Positions 1 to 8,337 of a stretch of DNA of 64,000 nt are shown in pieces. The notes under the pieces were generated by a model that made no database searches, was not told the origin of the DNA, and was given only the letters and a program-made list of their open reading frames with translations. The position numbers and the translations under genes are program-made. Location of the stretch: assembly GCA_001771585.1 (NCBI GenBank), contig MEUE01000001.1, forward strand, positions 372,001 through 436,000. Direction: 5' to 3'. The stretch is from a candidate division WOR-1 bacterium RIFOXYB2_FULL_46_45 (GTDB lineage: Bacteria > Margulisbacteria > WOR-1 > XYC2-FULL-46-14). Positions within the stretch are counted from its first letter, which is position 1. Each line of letters opens with the position of its first letter.

Positions 1-2123
1 CCGACAATATTCCCGGGATAAAAGGGATCGGAGAAAAGACCGCGTTGGAACTATTACATGAATTCGAATCATTGGATAACCTTTTTGAACATTCGGATAA
101 AATCAAAAAGGAACGCATTAGAAAATTAGTTGAGGAAGGAAAAGAGATGGCCCTGTTGAGTCGAATGCTGGGGACGATCAAGACCGATGTTCCGATAGAG
201 ATAAAAATTAAGAACCAGGAAAAATACAAGATCGACTGGGACAAAGTGGTGCGGGTTTTTGAAAAATTCGAATTTGGTTCCCTGATAAAAAAGTATTCCA
301 ACCATAAACACTCCAAACAAACTCTTGAAGAAAAGAGGGAACAAATTTCCAAATTTGATTTCCATTGCGTCGATTCCGAAAATAAACTGCAGGAATTGAT
401 CAAAAAACTGGAAGCGGCCGATTCTTTCGCTTTTGATACCGAAACCGATTCGGTCTCTGCTTTGGATGCGAATTTGATCGGCATTTCGTTTTCCGTTAAA
501 CCCGGAGAAGCGTTTTATATTCCTATTGAAGGCGAGAATTCGAATTCTCGCCTTCAATTATTCAAATCAATCCTCGAATCAAATAAACTTAAAGCCGGCC
601 ACAACATCAAATACGATATCGAGGTCCTGCTGAAATACGGCATCAAGGTCGCCCCACCCTATTTCGACACCATGGTCGCCGCCTATCTGCTTGATCCTAA
701 TTCGGACCAGCTGAACCTGAAAGCGGCCGCCGCCCGCTACCTGGGACGGCATGAAATGATCCGGCTGGACGAGCTGATCGGAAAAGATGCCGAATATAAA
801 AATTTCTCCGAAGTGCCGAAAGATCTGGCCGCCCAGTATGCCTGCTCCGATGCCGACGCGACGATCGGATTAAAAGAGGAGTTTGAAAAATTATTCACCG
901 AAGGCGAGAATTCGAATTCTCGCCTTCGGAAATTATTCCATGATGTGGAGATGCCCTTGATTTCGGTTTTGGTTGAGCTGGAGAAAAATGGGGTTTATGT
1001 CGACACCAAAATTTTAAATAAAATCTCCAAAGAGCTTGAAATTGAGATGAAGGATTTGGAGCGGAACATCTTCGCGATTGCAGGAGAGACCTTTAATCTT
1101 AATTCACCAAAACAACTGGCGGTAATTCTTTTTGAAAAACTGAAAATACCGATCGTCAAAAAGACCAAGACCGGAGCGTCGACCGACGCGTCGGTCTTGG
1201 AAGAGTTGTCGGCCAAATTTGAGATCGCGGCAAAACTTTTGGAGTACCGCACCTATGCAAAACTAAAATCGACTTATGTCGACGTCCTTCCCGAACTGGT
1301 GCGGAAAGATACCGGCAGGATTCATGCCAATTTCAACCAAACGATCACCGCCACCGGGCGGCTTTCAAGTTCCAATCCGAACATGCAGAATATCCCGATC
1401 CGCGGCGAGCTTGGAAAAAAGGTTCGCTCCGCCTTTGTCCCGCAAAAAGAAGGATACAAGATATTGGTTGCGGATTATTCGCAGGTCGAGCTTCGCATTC
1501 TGGCCCACCTGAGTCAGGATGAACAGCTGATCAAAGATTTTAAAGAAGACAAAGACATCCACCAGGCGACTGCCGACAGCCTCGGCATTTCCCGCTCTGC
1601 GGCGAAAGCGATCAATTTTGGGATCATCTACGGCCAGAGCGCCTTTGGATTGGCCAAGAGTTTAAAGATCGGGCGGAAAGAGGCGCAAGAGTTTATTGAC
1701 AAGTATTTTGAGCGCTATAAGGGAGTAAAAAAATTTATTGACAAGACTATTAAGGAGGCAGAGGAAAAGGGTTATGTTGAGACGATGCTGGGGAGAAAGA
1801 GGGAATTACCGGATATAAACAGTCCGAACCAGTCGCTCAAATCCTTCGCCGAGCGTACGGCGATAAATACGCCGGTGCAGGGGACGGCTGCCGATTTGAT
1901 AAAAGTGGCGATGGTTAATATATGGAAGAAATACCCCACAATTAATTGTGGGGATTATATGCTCATTCTTCAGGTGCATGACGAATTGGTTTTTGAAGTT
2001 CCGGACAATGAACTAGAATCCATCCAAAAAATCGTGGTGGAGGCGATGGAATCCGCTATTCCACTTTCGGTGCCGCTTAAAGTGGATGTCGGGGTTGGGG
2101 AGAGCTGGAGCGGGGCCAAATAA
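1..2123 (+). CDS. polA: DNA polymerase I, 5' end cut by the window edge
   Basis: Replication and repair polymerase of the A family. The reading frame is open from base 3 and begins inside the helix-hairpin-helix of the 5'-3' exonuclease domain (DNIPGIKGIGEKTA), so the N-terminus lies outside the window. A 3'-5' exonuclease domain follows with its DxE pair (FDTETDS), suggesting active proofreading. The polymerase motifs are A (DYSQVELRILAH), B (KAINFGIIYGQSAFG) and C (QVHDELVFEVP), all intact. Three short perfect palindromes lie in frame in loops between conserved blocks and add residues such as EGENSNSRL twice. The stop codon sits 1 base from the end of the convergent gene downstream. Confidence 0.97.
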   Translation, partial: DNIPGIKGIGEKTALELLHEFESLDNLFEHSDKIKKERIRKLVEEGKEMALLSRMLGTIKTDVPIEIKIKNQEKYKIDWDKVVRVFEKFEFGSLIKKYSNHKHSKQTLEEKREQISKFDFHCVDSENKLQELIKKLEAADSFAFDTETDSVSALDANLIGISFSVKPGEAFYIPIEGENSNSRLQLFKSILESNKLKAGHNIKYDIEVLLKYGIKVAPPYFDTMVAAYLLDPNSDQLNLKAAAARYLGRHEMIRLDELIGKDAEYKNFSEVPKDLAAQYACSDADATIGLKEEFEKLFTEGENSNSRLRKLFHDVEMPLISVLVELEKNGVYVDTKILNKISKELEIEMKDLERNIFAIAGETFNLNSPKQLAVILFEKLKIPIVKKTKTGASTDASVLEELSAKFEIAAKLLEYRTYAKLKSTYVDVLPELVRKDTGRIHANFNQTITATGRLSSSNPNMQNIPIRGELGKKVRSAFVPQKEGYKILVADYSQVELRILAHLSQDEQLIKDFKEDKDIHQATADSLGISRSAAKAINFGIIYGQSAFGLAKSLKIGRKEAQEFIDKYFERYKGVKKFIDKTIKEAEEKGYVETMLGRKRELPDINSPNQSLKSFAERTAINTPVQGTAADLIKVAMVNIWKKYPTINCGDYMLILQVHDELVFEVPDNELESIQKIVVEAMESAIPLSVPLKVDVGVGESWSGAK
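525..558. repeat. 34-bp perfect palindrome inside polA (copy 1)
   Basis: Half-site GAAGGCGAGAATTC is followed directly by its reverse complement; the symmetry extends 3 bases further on each side. It is read in frame as EGENSNSRL and sits just after GEAFYIPI, a variable loop of the proofreading domain. The same core recurs at 898-929. Confidence 0.9.
898..929. repeat. 32-bp perfect palindrome inside polA (copy 2)
   Basis: Second copy of the GAAGGCGAGAATTC inverted element, in the same reading frame (EGENSNSRL), in the linker before the palm-domain helix that starts DVEMPL. The flanking bases differ from copy 1 but are again symmetric (CC and GG), so each copy was extended or repaired symmetrically. 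Confidence 0.9.
1934..1953. repeat. 20-bp perfect palindrome inside polA
   Basis: CCCCACAATTAATTGTGGGG, read as part of PTINCG in the loop just before motif C. A near-twin with core ATTTAAAT occurs in coaX at 8995-9020, so this looks like a second palindromic family with G/C arms and an A/T centre. Confidence 0.8.
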
Positions 2124-2124
2124 T

Positions 2125-3180
2125 TTATCTTTCTGCGTACTGCTCTCTCCATTCCGTTAAAAAGCTAGTGTTAAGATGGACTTCAGCTCCTATCTTCTCA
2201 AGATAATCATTATACAATGTTTCCTTCAACACTCTAAATACGCCATTTTTATCAAATAAATACTGATTCCTAACCATAGCAAGATGCAAAGCGGTTGGAA
2301 GCAGCAATTGGTTGCCACAAAGTAAACAAGTGTTCCAAATTGCCTCAAAAACCTTAGATGCTTTTAATTTTTTTCCTGTTTTTTCTGGAATTGGTACAGG
2401 TAAAAGTCCTTCTACTATCGGATCCCATTCATTCGCCAAGCCAAAAATCCCTGGTCCGACACAATAAAAAGAATCTTTCTCTCGAAGATAATAACCCGCC
2501 ACATGATTGGCCAAATTAAAATGTCTTTCGACAAAATCCAATGATAAAGCGGGACGGATATTTTCATCAGGAATAGTGATTTTCCCGCCGGTTAATTTAT
2601 AAATCTTCCCACGAACAAAATCAACTCCTTCTTCCTTTATAAGTGCAACTATCCTATCCTCAATCTTTCCTTCCATCTCTCTTTTTGATATAAGCCGCCC
2701 GTCAATCGCTATCGCCGGATGGTTTTTTAAAACATAGCTCAACCACTTTTCATTCGTGACCGGTATATTTTTCTTTGATAAATCGGCGCTAAAAGCATCC
2801 AATGATAATCGTGAATTTTGAGTATGTCTAAAAAACTCAATCCATATGGCAACATATAGATCGGAAACGACTAGGCGTTCTACCGCACAGGAAGCAACAT
2901 CATCCCATCCTCTTGTTTCCGCAATCTCCTCATTTGCTGTTAATTCCACAATGTCGGGCAATCGTTCTGGTTTACAAGCATGCAGATATGAACGCATAAC
3001 CTCAACGAAACCATTAACATCTATCTTGTACCTGTTCCCGCTCATTCTAAATCTTATTCCTTTGCCGTTTAACTGGACACTCATTTCACTGATTTCTTGA
3101 ACAGGACCAGAATTAGGAATAGATATTCCACGTGTCCCAGAAGGACCACTTAATCCCCTATGAATTACTTGTTTTAACAT
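2125..3180 (-). CDS. Unrecognised 351-aa protein
   Basis: I do not recognise the family. The protein is soluble-looking, with no signal peptide or clear membrane helix, mixed charged and hydrophobic, and with three cysteines in its last 100 residues (LLCGN region). Base composition is more AT-rich than the core genes around it. It lies 51 bases after the next minus-strand orphan (3232-3975) and probably shares its transcript. It ends 1 base from polA. The assigned start gives an N-terminus rich in Gly/Ser/Pro that may be disordered; a later start such as MSVQLNGKG is possible. The reading frame is long and uninterrupted, so a real gene is likely although its role is unknown. Confidence 0.7.
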   Translation of the reverse strand: MLKQVIHRGLSGPSGTRGISIPNSGPVQEISEMSVQLNGKGIRFRMSGNRYKIDVNGFVEVMRSYLHACKPERLPDIVELTANEEIAETRGWDDVASCAVERLVVSDLYVAIWIEFFRHTQNSRLSLDAFSADLSKKNIPVTNEKWLSYVLKNHPAIAIDGRLISKREMEGKIEDRIVALIKEEGVDFVRGKIYKLTGGKITIPDENIRPALSLDFVERHFNLANHVAGYYLREKDSFYCVGPGIFGLANEWDPIVEGLLPVPIPEKTGKKLKASKVFEAIWNTCLLCGNQLLLPTALHLAMVRNQYLFDKNGVFRVLKETLYNDYLEKIGAEVHLNTSFLTEWREQYAER

Positions 3181-3231
3181 GCTTTAAATATATCTCCTAT
3201 CTATTCTATGCAAAAAAAATTAACTCTTTAA

Positions 3232-3975
3232 TTAAAAATCACCAAATAAAAATAAACTTCTTGATCTTGGTAAATGGGCATCTGGAGGCAAATTGCCCCG
3301 TACATACTCTGCACTAGGAACAACTGCTATTAATCGGTCAATATTGATCCCTCCATCTATTCCTACCGGCCAGAGCCCAATAAAGTCTCTTGTAGAACTT
3401 ACTGCTATAGATTTTTTGGTCTTATATGATGAATCATAATAAGTAAAACATACTTTGTAGGTTTGGGTTTGAGGATCAAAACTAATTGTTAACGGCTTAT
3501 ATTGAGTCCCATTCTCAATTGGCAATGGTTTAAAATCAATAGTCCGCGGGACGCGGATATGGACAGCCTCATCTGGCAGCAAAGGATCTTGCCTGGAATC
3601 ATAAATATCATTACTCATTCCCCTACCGACAAACACCCGCTTTCCATCTTTAAAATAAATAGATGAAAAATACAAAGAATTATCCGGTAGCATATTATGC
3701 ATCATATAGCCCCACACTCCGCCGGTATTAATTTGATTCAAAGAGGCACTTAAAACCGCTACTCTAGGAACACCCGTATCCCCCAACAAATCATAAAAGT
3801 CCGCCTTAACAAGCCACCTTACATCCTCTCTGTTCCCTATGGAAGGATGTTCAAATTCGACCATTTGGGTGCTATCCCAGCGATACCAGACAGCATAGCC
3901 CGGTTTGCCATTCGACTGACAAGGAGGAGACATTGCCACCCTGCTTCTATTTCCAACCATTAATCCTATATTCAT
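3232..3975 (-). CDS. Unrecognised 247-aa protein
   Basis: No family recognised. The sequence is rich in aromatic residues and beta-forming stretches (YAVWYRWDS, YKVCFTYYDSSYK), which suggests a beta-sheet protein. No signal peptide or transmembrane segment is visible. It is transcribed away from tldD and sits upstream of the other orphan at 2125-3180, likely as a two-gene unit. AT-rich relative to tldD and metF, so it may be an accessory or laterally acquired gene. The start at 3975 (MNIGLMVGN) is the first ATG and no strong ribosome-binding site is seen. Confidence 0.65.
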   Translation of the reverse strand: MNIGLMVGNRSRVAMSPPCQSNGKPGYAVWYRWDSTQMVEFEHPSIGNREDVRWLVKADFYDLLGDTGVPRVAVLSASLNQINTGGVWGYMMHNMLPDNSLYFSSIYFKDGKRVFVGRGMSNDIYDSRQDPLLPDEAVHIRVPRTIDFKPLPIENGTQYKPLTISFDPQTQTYKVCFTYYDSSYKTKKSIAVSSTRDFIGLWPVGIDGGINIDRLIAVVPSAEYVRGNLPPDAHLPRSRSLFLFGDF

Positions 3976-4023
3976 ACTATTTATTTATCTTCACTTTCCA
4001 CCAAAAATTTCACTTTTTTTTGC

Positions 4024-4029
4024 TATAAT
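4024..4029 (+). promoter_or_regulatory. TATAAT -10 box of tldD, leaderless type
   Basis: A consensus TATAAT ends 5 bases before the tldD ATG (4035). Transcription would then start at or next to the ATG, and no Shine-Dalgarno is present. No good -35 hexamer is visible at the usual spacing. Confidence 0.7.
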
Positions 4030-4034
4030 GAGTC

Positions 4035-5417
4035 ATGCTTTCCAAATCCGAACTTGAAGAAATTCTCCATCTAGCGCTTGAGACCGGCGGCGACTTTGCC
4101 GAAATATTTATTGAGGATGAGAACGGAACCACCGTCGCCTGCGAAGACAACAAGATCGAAAAAATCGTAACCGGCAATTCACACGGGGCCGGAATCCGCG
4201 TCATAAAAGATAAAATCATCTCCTACGGGAGCACATCCCTTGTAACCCTGGACGAATTAAAAAAAGTCGCCCGGGAGACCGCCGCCGCCTTTTCCGGATC
4301 AAGCCGAAAAAAAACTTTCGATTTGGTCGCCAGCATACCACCGCACGGAATAGCGGTCAAGCGCAGACCGCATGAAGTCGCGATTGAAGAAAAAGTGGCG
4401 CTGGTTGAAACTTTAAACAAGACCGCAAGAAGTTACGGGGATAAAATCGTCCAGGTAACCGTAAGATACCTCGATTCAAACCAGGCGGTAACAATCGCCA
4501 ACTCCGACGGAATTTACATCGAAGATAACCGGATCCGGACCAGATACTATATCAACGTCATTGCGGCCAAAGGGAACATTTTGCAGACCGGCTACGAAGC
4601 TCCGGGAGGAACCGTCGGTTTTGAATTGATTGAAGAATATAACCCGGAAGAGAAAGCACGACAGGCGACCGAAAGAGCTCTCCTGATGCTCGATGCCCCC
4701 CACGCCCCCGCCGGCCGGATGATGGTCGTTTTGCATTCCACCGCCGGAGGGACAATGGTCCATGAAGCGTGCGGACACGCTCTCGAAGCCGATTTTATCT
4801 ATAAAGGAACTTCAATCTATGGGAATAATATCGGGAAGAAGGTAGCGTCAGAGTTGGTAACCGTCATTGACGACGCGACAATCAGAGGTAAATACGGGAC
4901 CTTTAATTTTGACGATGAAGGGACCCCGGGACAAAAAACTATCCTGATAGAAAACGGAATACTAAAAGGCTTCATGTCCGACAAGTACAACGCGAAACTG
5001 CTGGGGATAAAAGAGACCGGGAACGGCCGGCGCGAATCGTATTTGAGCAAGCCGATCCCCAGAATGACCAATACTATCATCGCTCCGGGAAAGAGCAACC
5101 CGGATGAGATCGTCGCGTCGATCAAAAATGGACTCCTGGTCAAACATATGGGGGGCGGGGAAGTAAATGTCACTAACGGTGATTTTGTTTTTGATGTCAC
5201 CGAGGGCTATGTGATAGAAGACGGGAAAGTTAAACATCCGGTCCGCGGGGCGATTCTAACCGGCAACGGGCCAAAAGTCCTTGAAACAATCGATATGGTC
5301 GGAACCGACCTGGGCTTCCAAACCGGCGTCTGCGGCAAATACGATCATGCTCCGGTCGGCGACGCTCAGCCGACTATCCGGATTAAAGAGATAGTTGTTG
5401 GAGGACGACAGCAATAG
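4035..5417 (+). CDS. tldD: TldD-type metalloprotease
   Basis: Zinc peptidase subunit of the TldD/TldE (PmbA) family, which degrades or trims small peptides in the cytoplasm. The signature GGTMVHEACGHALEAD contains the HExxxH zinc motif, followed by the usual C-terminal beta-rich domain (TPGQKTILIENGILKGFMSD). At 460 aa it is full length. The partner TldE/PmbA is not in this window. The ATG at 4035 is supported by the N-terminal homology and by the -10 box just upstream. Its 3' end overlaps the convergent metF by 35 bases. Confidence 0.93.
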   Translation: MLSKSELEEILHLALETGGDFAEIFIEDENGTTVACEDNKIEKIVTGNSHGAGIRVIKDKIISYGSTSLVTLDELKKVARETAAAFSGSSRKKTFDLVASIPPHGIAVKRRPHEVAIEEKVALVETLNKTARSYGDKIVQVTVRYLDSNQAVTIANSDGIYIEDNRIRTRYYINVIAAKGNILQTGYEAPGGTVGFELIEEYNPEEKARQATERALLMLDAPHAPAGRMMVVLHSTAGGTMVHEACGHALEADFIYKGTSIYGNNIGKKVASELVTVIDDATIRGKYGTFNFDDEGTPGQKTILIENGILKGFMSDKYNAKLLGIKETGNGRRESYLSKPIPRMTNTIIAPGKSNPDEIVASIKNGLLVKHMGGGEVNVTNGDFVFDVTEGYVIEDGKVKHPVRGAILTGNGPKVLETIDMVGTDLGFQTGVCGKYDHAPVGDAQPTIRIKEIVVGGRQQ

Positions 5418-6249
5418 GACCCGCCTGGTTCAACACAAAGAAATGCAAGCCCGGAATTCCTTCCTGTTTCAACCGCGCGCAGAGTTTTGAGGCCTCTTCG
5501 ATCCCGATCTTTTCAATCGCGCTTTGATCCCCCTGGTGCCGGTTGATCTGCCGCATGATTTCATCGGGAATGCTCGCCCCGCACAGCTCGGTCATCTTTG
5601 TGATCTGCTTAAAGCTGTTGATGATCATTATCCCCGGAAGAATCGGGACAGTGATCCCCGCCTTCCGGCATCTCTCTTCAAATTTCAAAAAGAGCTCCGC
5701 CTCAAAAAAGAGCTGGGTGATGATATATTCCGCCCCCGCCTCCACCTTTTGTTTCAGGTATTCGGTATCCTTCTCAATATTTTCCGCTTCGCGGTGCCCT
5801 TCGGGATACCCCGCCACCCCGACGCAAAAATCAGGCTTCTCTTTTTTGATCAAAGCGACCAATTCTTTGGCATAGCGGCAGCCCTTTAGTGCCGGAACAA
5901 ACCTGGAATGCCCCTGCGGAGGGTCCCCCCGCAGAGCCAAAACGTTGTTGACACCAATTTTATCCAATTGGTCAAGATGAACTTTAATATGATCGCGCGG
6001 TTCGGCCACGCAGGTCAAATGCGCCACAGGCGTAATATGGAATTTGTCTTTTATCTCTTTGGTCCAAAAGGTCGTCTTATCCCGGGTGGTCCCCAGCGCG
6101 CCGCAGGTTACCGAAACAAAATCGGGATTATATTCCTTAAGTTTTCCGATAACCTCAAAGAGCTTCTTCTCCTGTTCCTCGGTCTTGGGAGGGAAGAATT
6201 CAAAGGAGAGCGTTTGCTTGTCCCTTTTTAAGGCGTCGATGACTTTCAT
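5383..6249 (-). CDS. metF: Methylenetetrahydrofolate reductase
   Basis: FAD enzyme interconverting 5,10-methylene-THF and 5-methyl-THF, used for methionine synthesis or in the methyl branch of the Wood-Ljungdahl pathway. Family landmarks seen: SFEFFPPKTEEQE at the start, VSVTCGALGTTRD, and NVLALRGDPP. 288 aa is normal for the bacterial form. It starts 3 bases after the lysS stop, so the two form an operon. No acetyl-CoA synthase genes are nearby, so the role in one-carbon fixation is undecided. Its 3' end overlaps tldD. Confidence 0.95.
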   Translation of the reverse strand: MKVIDALKRDKQTLSFEFFPPKTEEQEKKLFEVIGKLKEYNPDFVSVTCGALGTTRDKTTFWTKEIKDKFHITPVAHLTCVAEPRDHIKVHLDQLDKIGVNNVLALRGDPPQGHSRFVPALKGCRYAKELVALIKKEKPDFCVGVAGYPEGHREAENIEKDTEYLKQKVEAGAEYIITQLFFEAELFLKFEERCRKAGITVPILPGIMIINSFKQITKMTELCGASIPDEIMRQINRHQGDQSAIEKIGIEEASKLCARLKQEGIPGLHFFVLNQAGPIAVVLQQLSL

Positions 6250-6252
6250 CGG

Positions 6253-7725
6253 TTATCCCAACGGCCTCATGTGGGGAAACAATAAGACATCTCTAATCGA
6301 TTCCGCGCCGGTTGCGATCATGACCAGTCGGTCGATGCCGATCCCAAGCCCGCCGGCGGGAGGCATCCCGTATTCAAGGGCCAAAAGAAAATCTTCGTCC
6401 ATCGATTCGGCCTCTTTGTCCCCGGCCGCTTTTAAATTGGATTGCTTTTCAAGCCGCCCTCTCTGGTCGATCGGATCGTTTAATTCGGAAAAGGCGTTGG
6501 CGATCTCCATCCCGGCAACAATCAGCTCAAAACGTTCAACTTTATTTTCGTCATCCCGTTTCTTTTTTGCCAGAGGAGTAGTTTCCAGTGGATGATCGAT
6601 CACAAAGGTCGGTTGTATAAAATCGGCTTCGACAAATTTATCATAAAGGACGTTTATCAATTTGCCAAATCCTAATTCGTTTGCCCCTTCAATCCCTTTC
6701 TTCTTTGCTATCTCTCTTATTTCTCCCTCGTTTTTTCCTGTAAGGTCTACTCCCCCATGCTCACGCAGGGCATCAATTAGAGTAATCCTTTTCCACGGCC
6801 GTTTAAAATTCAACTTGTGCCCTTTATATTCAACTTCCAATGTCCCCAGTGTTTCTTTTAAAACAAAAGTTACCAATTCTTCGGTCATCTCCATGATATG
6901 GTTATAATCGACATAGGCCTGGTAAACTTCCAGCATCGTATATTCGGGATTGTGTTTATAGGACATCCCCTCGTTGCGGAAGACCCGGCCGAGTTCAAAT
7001 ACTTTTTCAAACCCGCCAACCAGTAAACGCTTCAGATAAAGTTCGGGAGCAATCCGCAAAAATAACGGCATGCTTAAGGCATCGTGATAAGTTTTGAATG
7101 GAGTGGCGGCCGCCCCGCCCTGCAGAACATGCAGCAGCGGAGTCTCAACTTCCATAAAGCCCCGCTCCTCCAAAAATTTGCGGATTTGAGAGACGATTTT
7201 GCTCCGTTTGACAAAAAGGTCTTTTACCTCTTGATTGACCATCAGGTCGACATAGCGATGGCGGTAGCGAAGTTCTTTGTCTTGCAGTCCGTGCCATTTT
7301 TCGGGGAGCGGATGGACCGATTTCGCCAGAAGCTGCCATTCTACGACACGAATAGTCAGCTCTCCGGTCTTGGTACGGAAGACCTTCCCTTTTACACCAA
7401 TGAAATCTCCGGTATCGAGCTTTTGGAATAATTCATAACTATCGGCCAAAGCCTCCTGTTTGGCATAAATCTGGATTTTACCGATTCCATCTTGTAGATG
7501 AGCAAAGCAGGTTTTGCCGTGTCCGCGCTTGGTCATTAGCCGTCCGGCAATTGAGACCTCTTCGGGACTTTCATCGTGTCCTTCCAGTTTTTCGTATTTG
7601 TCCTTAATTTCTTTGGAGTTAGTCGTTATATTATATGTATAAGGATACGGATTGACCCCCGCGGCCTTAAATTCATCCAGTTTCTGCAATCGCCCTTTGA
7701 TCAAATCATTAATTTCTTCGGTCAT
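6253..7725 (-). CDS. lysS: Lysyl-tRNA synthetase, class II
   Basis: Charges tRNA-Lys. An N-terminal OB-fold anticodon domain (about residues 55-165; VSIAGRLMTKRGHGK, ICFAHLQDG-like strands) precedes the class II core with motif 2 (FRNEGMSYKHNPEYTMLE) and motif 3 (GLGIGIDRLVMI). 490 aa is the usual length. A Shine-Dalgarno AAGGAG lies about 7 bases before the ATG, with a TATATA just upstream of it, so the leader is very short. First gene of a lysS-metF unit, divergent from a small orphan across a repeat-filled gap. Confidence 0.97.
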   Translation of the reverse strand: MTEEINDLIKGRLQKLDEFKAAGVNPYPYTYNITTNSKEIKDKYEKLEGHDESPEEVSIAGRLMTKRGHGKTCFAHLQDGIGKIQIYAKQEALADSYELFQKLDTGDFIGVKGKVFRTKTGELTIRVVEWQLLAKSVHPLPEKWHGLQDKELRYRHRYVDLMVNQEVKDLFVKRSKIVSQIRKFLEERGFMEVETPLLHVLQGGAAATPFKTYHDALSMPLFLRIAPELYLKRLLVGGFEKVFELGRVFRNEGMSYKHNPEYTMLEVYQAYVDYNHIMEMTEELVTFVLKETLGTLEVEYKGHKLNFKRPWKRITLIDALREHGGVDLTGKNEGEIREIAKKKGIEGANELGFGKLINVLYDKFVEADFIQPTFVIDHPLETTPLAKKKRDDENKVERFELIVAGMEIANAFSELNDPIDQRGRLEKQSNLKAAGDKEAESMDEDFLLALEYGMPPAGGLGIGIDRLVMIATGAESIRDVLLFPHMRPLG

Positions 7726-7744
7726 GTTGGCTCCTTATATAGGG

Positions 7745-7830
7745 TATCAGCAGATCAGAAAATCGGGCAAAATCCCCTTGATATCCTGATTGCCCGATTT
7801 ACCACCCACCGATCTCCTGATAACCTGATA
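7745..7830. repeat. Nested inverted and tandem repeat between lysS and an orphan
   Basis: AAATCGGGCAA (7760-7770) pairs with TTGCCCGATTT (7790-7800). Outside these, TATCAG at 7745 faces CTGATA at 7817 and 7825. The hexamer CCTGAT recurs three times. It looks like a dispersed intergenic repeat rather than a terminator, since both flanking genes point away from it and no T-run follows. Confidence 0.6.
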
Positions 7831-7904
7831 TGCTTATTTCATTATAACCCATCTAGATTTCAAAATTAAGTGAAATTTTACTGATAATAAGACGAAACCA
7901 TATT

Positions 7905-8258
7905 ATGAGAGTTTTTCATGTTTCCCCTCAAGTTGTCGGGTACAGAAGCAGATTAAACAGCACCCTCTATCGAGAAAACGCCGTACATAAATTGGAAATA
8001 CTGGATATTTTAAAGGCTTTGCGAGACTCTTTTGCCAACCAATCTTACCATCCCTATTATGACAGAGACCAAGTAGCTAATTTATACAAGGAACAAGTTT
8101 TAAAAGAATTTCATAATGTCACGTATTATCCCAATGGTCCAGCAACTCCTTTGTTATGGCAGGATTTCGTTGGAAATCTTAACGCCTCATCAAGAAGCTT
8201 AAGAAGCATGTTAGTTCACCGGAAAAAGCAAAAAGGCCACACACAAGAAATATCATAA
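7905..8258 (+). CDS. Small orphan protein, 117 aa
   Basis: No family recognised. Basic protein with a helical middle (HKLEILDILKALRDSF) and a Tyr-rich stretch (YHPYYDRDQVANLY), ending in a Lys/Arg-rich tail. No signal peptide or membrane helix. There is no clear Shine-Dalgarno; a TATAAC about 60 bases upstream could be its -10 box. AT-richer than its neighbours and isolated, divergent from lysS and convergent with coaX. It could be a lineage-specific gene or a non-functional frame; the open frame of 118 codons in AT-rich DNA favours coding. Confidence 0.5.
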   Translation: MRVFHVSPQVVGYRSRLNSTLYRENAVHKLEILDILKALRDSFANQSYHPYYDRDQVANLYKEQVLKEFHNVTYYPNGPATPLLWQDFVGNLNASSRSLRSMLVHRKKQKGHTQEIS

Positions 8259-8337
8259 AAATTGACCGAAGGAATGAGAGAATTGAAGATAGTAGAAGAC
8301 TGGTTGTATTATTTCGGCAGACAAGAGCTTGACAATT

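Noticed and set aside
126-557. Long open frame on the minus strand inside polA
   Set aside because: It lies entirely antisense to a conserved gene and is partly open because of the palindrome; no independent start signal or homology.
1172-1207. Near-perfect inverted repeat around CCAAGACCG...CGGTCTTGG in polA
   Set aside because: It encodes KTKTGASTDASVLEEL, a motif conserved in PolA proteins, so the symmetry is most likely chance under protein constraint and not an inserted element.
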